Positions 59,341 to 64,000 of a stretch of 64,000 bases of DNA are shown here, in pieces. The stretch's first letter is position 1. Each line of letters begins with the position of its first letter. The stretch spans positions 186,001 to 250,000 of the forward strand of contig JAINTL010000106.1 in NCBI GenBank assembly GCA_019916065.1, written 5' to 3'. The DNA comes from Vitellaria paradoxa (taxonomy: Eukaryota > Streptophyta > Magnoliopsida > Ericales > Sapotaceae). Position numbers and translations under genes: made by a program. Under the pieces are notes generated by a model. It made no database searches. It had not been told where the DNA came from and saw only the letters and a list, made by a program, of their open reading frames with translations.

Positions 59341-59841
59341 TTTATACCGGGGCCTTTAATTTTCGATTAACATTTTATGTTAATTGACTCAAACCAAAAA
59401 GATTGAATGGGAAACACTTTCTACGAGTCTGCAAGACTCCTGTGCAAGTCTACAAGTCTGCTTTCTAGCACAAGTCTTTCACTTAATCTTAAAAAAAAAT
59501 CAATCTAAATTTGAGTTAATTATATATAAAAATAATCTTCATATCGTAATAAGTGTTAATTTTTGAAGATCGTCTTAAAAAAAATATGCCTCTATATAAA
59601 ATTAATTATCAATAAAATAAAAAATTTACAAATGTCACAATAAGTATTTTTCTAAAGTTACTTAAGACAATAATTTATTTTTTATACATGATGCCACGAC
59701 TTTAAGCTTGTGGATGTGTAATAACATATTTACATTTATTAATGATGTAGATTTTACCCATACAATTTTTATTAAGGATATCTATATCAAAAATTAATTT
59801 TTATGACTACATTTCCATTAAATTGTAACATCTTTATAGTA

Positions 59842-61415
59842 GTAAAAGTGATTTCTCCCAACATTATTATTATAGATTAGAAAAATTACAAATGGATAAA
59901 AAAATCCATGTCCTATATGAATTTCTAATGAAAGTTTTTTTTTTTTTTTGAATGTTAGTATCATTTTTAAAAAATATATAAAAATATTTAAATTTTGAAA
60001 AAAATTACAAACAGATTAAAAATCTATCTCCTCTAAGGCCCTATTGGATGGTACTAAAATTTCAGGAGGATAAGTTTTTAAGAGAGTATAAGATAAGAGA
60101 GGGTATTATTTTTAGAGGGTTGGCCCACATTGATGTGATGCTTATGGAGGAGGATAACTTTTGACTTAATTTGGATGTTTTATAAATAAGAGGGGTGAAT
60201 AATGGAAAAAATAGTCAAATGACTCTTTTGCCCTTATGGTATCCCAAACTTGGTTACCCATTAAATTAAATATTAAATTACAAAATCTACTCTATTTAAT
60301 TATTTTTGGACAATTTGATGTTATATTATTTATTTTATTGAAATTTTGATTTTTTTTATAAATTTATTTAAAGAACTTTTTTAAATATACACTTTTGAAT
60401 GGTTGGTTATTATCTAATTTTTTTAATTATATTTATTTTGACTTGTTGGTCTATCTATTATTTTTTTTACTAGCATTATATTCATTTTAATCAAGTTAAC
60501 AATATAATTAACGAGGGTTAAAAACATCAAAAGCAGTCAAGTTGAAGGGAGATAATTTTAGTTAGTCTCAAGGGTGTCCAAAAATTATCCCCAAAGGGGA
60601 GGAAAAATAAAGAAGGGGGAAAGCTAAAAGTAAAATTGATTTCTCCCAACATTATTATTATAGATAAGAAAAATTACAAATGGATCAAAAAATCCATGTC
60701 CTATATGAATTTCTAATGAAAGTTTTTTTTTTTTTGAATGTTAGTATCATTTTTAAAAAATACATAAAAATACTTAAATTTTGAAAAAATTACAAACAGA
60801 TTAAAAATCTATGTCCTCTAGGGCCCGATTGGATGGTGCTAAAATTTTAGGAGGATAAGTTTTCAAGGGGGTATAAGATAAGAGAGGGTATTATTTTTAG
60901 AGGGTTAGCCAACATTGATGTGATGTTTATGGAGAGGGATAACTTTTGACTTAGTTTGGATATTTTATAAATAAAAGGGGTGAATAATGGAAAAAACAGT
61001 CAAATGACTCTTTTGCCCTTTTGGTATCTCAAACTTGGTTACCCATTAAATTAACTATTAAATTACAAAACCCACTCTATTTAATTATTTTTGGACAATT
61101 TGATGTTATATTATTTATTTCACTGAAAATTTGATTTTTTTATAAATTTATTTAAAGAACTTTTTTTAAATATGCACTTTTGAATGGTTAGTTATTATCT
61201 AATTTTTTTTAATTATATTTATTTTGACTTGTTGGCCCATCTATTATTTTTTTACTAACATTATATTTATTTTAATCAAGTTAACAATATAATTAATGAC
61301 GGTTAAAAACGTCAAAAGGAGTCAAGTTGAAGGGGGATAATTTTAGTTAGCCTCAAGGGTACCCAAAAATTATTCCCAAATGGGAGGAAAAATAAAGAAA
61401 GGGGAAAGCTAAGAG
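59842..61415. repeat. 788-bp tandem duplication
   Basis: 59842-60629 and 60630-61415 are direct repeats. The join (AAGCTAAAAGTAAAATTGAT) sits inside the inverted-repeat element of the first copy, and both breakpoints share GTAAAA. So one copy of host flank plus most of the element was duplicated after the element inserted. Confidence 0.8.
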
Positions 61416-61527
61416 GGGGGAAGAGGGGGGAAATTTTGCTATCTAAATAAAGGGATAAGTGTGAAACCCACCCTTATGAGGGGGTAAAAGCTTTGGAGGG
61501 GGCCAAATCCCTCGTCCAATCGGCCCC
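60036..61527. mobile_element. Harbinger-like inverted-repeat element, duplicated
   Basis: The complete second copy (about 60821-61527) starts GGGCCCGATTGGATGG and ends CGTCCAATCGGCCCC. The first copy (from 60036, AGGCCCTATTGGATGG) lacks its right end because of the tandem duplication. Empty sites near 974 and 46948 read TGTCCTGTATGG, so about 3 bp were duplicated (CTA/CTG). No transposase. Confidence 0.7.
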
Positions 61528-63598
61528 TGCGGGTTTCCACATATATAACCCGAACAAAGTTTCTCGGCAAGTATGTTGAATACCGGAAAAAAAAAAGTTT
61601 ATGATTTTCTCTAATAAGCTATGCCCGTTAAATCAAGCATGTAGTTATGTAGTGTTTGATCAGGTAGAATTGTTGAAAGTTTTTTTATTATCGTTAAAAA
61701 AAATCAAAATTGAACTGAAAATTGAACTGCTCAAAACTAAAGTAACTGAAATAATTCGGTTTGATTCTGGTAAAAAAATGAATCTATTGAAATTCTTTTT
61801 ATATGTATAAATATCTAATTTTTTTTAGTTTCTATACATATATTATTATATTATCCAAAATTACATTATATATATAAATATATAATTTCTAATTTATTTT
61901 TGTATAAAATTATTATATATAATTAATATTTTATATATTTGTATAATATTTATCTAATTTTTAATTTATTTCTAATTCGATTTTCAGTTATTTTGATTCT
62001 TCATATATAAGAATTAGAGCCGGATCGAATTTAAGTTTAGATCTAAAATATTACCGAAATCGAACCGACAGCCAAATTAACCGAACTGAGTCATTAAAAA
62101 TTAGAATTTTTTGTTTAAGTTTGATTTTGTACACCTCCAATTTTTATTATGCCAAATATTAATCTAACCATCAAAAATTAGGTAAGGTACAATATCGAAA
62201 ACACTAATTCAATACAATAGTTATTCCCCTGTATGACATGCGTGTGCCAATTTTGTGTTCAATTTGCGAATTTGTTCTTTGTGAAACTTTTAGCCTTTAT
62301 TTGGTGTTCGAAACGAAAGAGAATAGATTCAAGAAATTATCATTTTTATTGGTTGTTGTAACGTAAAATAAATGGAAGAATCATGAAATTTGTGAAAGAA
62401 AGGAAAGAATTAATTTTATAAACAAAGTGTCTTTCGTTTTTCTAAAGTCTCATCATCCTCTCTCTACTCCCTAATTCCAACATATAGACGCGTTAATTTC
62501 AAAGACTCGTGCTTCACGTTTATTGTAAGTCTTTCAGCCAGCACTGTATAAGAAATATTTCGATTTCCCAATTTGGAAGCATCGTTTACAATTTTTACTT
62601 ATTTATTTATTTTATGAATGCAAATAACACAAAAGAAATACCTAAAATTATAAAAATTCACATACCCGTGTGAAAAAAAACTAATTTTTTTTAGCATACA
62701 TGGGTTTCTTTTTTATTTTTAAGCATTTCCTATTTACAGTTTATTTTTTAAAATATATAAAATAAATAAATAAATAAAATTTTTATAGCAAAAAAGGTCA
62801 TACAATATGAAAAAAATTCAAAAGAAAAAAAAAACTGACTTCTTTTACAAAACTAATGGATTTTTCTCTCGTTAATGAATAAGGTTAAGGGATTCATTGA
62901 TCTAACTAATCCATTCTTACTTTGGATTTGCTTTTATTATTTCCTTCTTTCCCTTCAATATTTTGATTTTCCTGTAATGATATTGATCCCGTTTGTTCCT
63001 TGTCTTCTATTTTATAAAGTATAACTACTTTGAACATACTCTACTGTCAAAATGGAAGCTACAAAATAAAATGGATTAAATTCTATTTCATAACAATTAA
63101 TTACTTAAAAACATTTACTAATTGAATATATATAACATAAAAAAAAGAAGAGAGAAGAGAGTTCATGATTTAGGGTTTTCATTACCTTTAAATTTGTTTT
63201 AATCCACATATTTGAATAAAAAATCAAAAAATAAATAGATATGTATTTTAATGTGTTCAAAGAATATATATATTCGACACATGTTAAATATAGATACAAA
63301 ACCTATTTTAAAGTTTCATACATATTTCATACTATATATCAAAATTACAGTGAGGTGGGAGTAAAGAACCGGAAATGATAATTGCTAGGAGCGCGGAAAT
63401 CACAAACTTTTATACGGATGAAAATCATTGCTTTGGTGCCCCTTTAGCTTTTGAACGGAAAACCCTTTCTACAAGTCTGCAAGGCTTTTATGCAAGTGAT
63501 CTACAAGTCCGCTTTCCAGCTCAAGACTTTTTTGTGCAAGTCTTTTGTGCAAGTCCACAAGCCTGCTTAACGTTTACGGTATGTTTTACAGCCAGCAC

Positions 63599-63605
63599 TA
63601 TTTAA
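63599..63605 (+). promoter_or_regulatory. Mutated orphan RLP promoter TATA box (U4)
   Basis: CAGCACTATTTAAGAAGG stands where the intact promoter has TATATAAG. The TATA box has one substitution, and no coding region follows. Confidence 0.45.
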
Positions 63606-63626
63606 GAAGGGATGGTTTAGACTAAA

Positions 63627-64000
63627 TACTTATTTTATTAAATACATTATAACTATTATTTTAATTTCATTTCTGTTAGACTCTAAGAATTTACCAAAAT
63701 TTGAAAAAACCATATGTTAAATCAACCCATTTAGTCATTCATGTCATCCAAATCTAATATCTTTGATATATCATTATTCAATCATTCTACAAATCATTCA
63801 AATCTAATCTTTATTTTCATCAAATCAAATAGTAATTATCTGATATTTTAAGTTATCAACTTATCATCCCCAATCTTTATCTTTATCAATTAAATAGTTC
63901 AGTTGCCCTTCCATCATCCAAATCTAATCATTCTTCAATACATAAGCAGAGATCAAATTAGAATTGTCTAAAGTAAGAGAGAAAATAAACAAATAAAGAT
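63627..64000. repeat. 3' duplicated block, third copy (cut by window end)
   Basis: Matches 49015-49395 and 10568-10900. It continues beyond the window. Confidence 0.85.

Larger units (their letters stand above)
59335..63626 (+). repeat. RLP 5'-flank block, copy U4 (promoter only)
   Basis: Copy of 1-3102 with a deletion after CTTTCTAGCACAAGTC (59480; U1 about 160-425 missing) and an insertion plus tandem duplication at 59842-61527. It ends at GATGGTTTAGACTAAA and joins the 3' block at 63627, at the same point as in U3. Confidence 0.85.

Noticed and set aside
61401..61440. G-rich runs as a possible G-quadruplex
   Set aside because: Two G6 runs lie close together within the inverted-repeat element, but four separated G-tracts with suitable loops are not clear.
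1..64000. CRISPR arrays, operons, replication origins or riboswitches
   Set aside because: The DNA is plant nuclear in character; regular spacer-repeat arrays or bacterial signals were not seen.

Overview
The window reads as nuclear DNA of a dicot plant. It is very AT-rich, carries an intronless receptor-like protein (RLP) gene with extracellular leucine-rich repeats, and is full of plant-type transposable elements: a Ty3/gypsy chromovirus primed by initiator-Met tRNA, an L1-type LINE with an RNase H domain, a Mutator-like element and many MITEs. The species cannot be told from the sequence. No CRISPR array, operon, rRNA gene or convincing tRNA gene was seen.

Only two host genes look intact. 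One is an RLP gene of the Cf-9/RLP class on the + strand (ATG at 3173, stop at 6172), probably with two introns in its 3' UTR. The other is a small 131-residue protein gene of unknown function at 35073-35468.

Most of the rest is a broken RLP cluster. A block of about 3 kb that ends in the RLP promoter occurs in unit U1 (1-3102), partly in U2 (40457-43630), in U3 (46118-49014) and in U4 (59335-63626). U1 keeps the gene. U2 keeps only a decayed coding fragment (about 43630-44220). U3 and U4 keep the promoter and TATA region, but just downstream of it both join the same distant sequence, so the coding region is missing through what looks like one shared deletion. A downstream 3.4-kb block is duplicated between 10568-23125 and 49015-52415 and begins again at 63627.

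Elements inserted after these duplications can be dated against empty sites in the sister copies. A 9.2-kb gypsy element (11498-20703, minus strand, target duplication TACAA) is missing from the paralogue at 49978-49982. Its two LTRs differ by only two substitutions, yet its gag-pol frame has eight stop codons, a frameshift and altered catalytic residues, so it was probably moved in trans as an already dead copy. Other elements are a solo LTR of a related family (28680-30808, duplication AAGTA), a 527-bp solo LTR (57476-58002), a 2.4-kb Mutator-like element with a perfect 9-bp duplication and non-TE-looking cargo (24848-27222), a TTAA-flanked inverted-repeat family (23792-24830 and three relatives), a decayed LINE (37050-40456) and several MITEs, one of which places a CACGTGTC motif upstream of the small gene.

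Layout: 1-10567 RLP unit U1; 10568-23125 duplicated block split by the gypsy element; 23126-27231 stacked DNA elements; 27232-33178 AT-rich DNA and LTR relics; 33179-37049 small gene and flanks; 37050-40456 LINE; 40457-44290 pseudogene unit U2; 44290-52415 unit U3 and its 3' block; 52416-58085 triplicated repeat units with inverted-repeat elements; 58086-64000 unit U4, cut by the window end.
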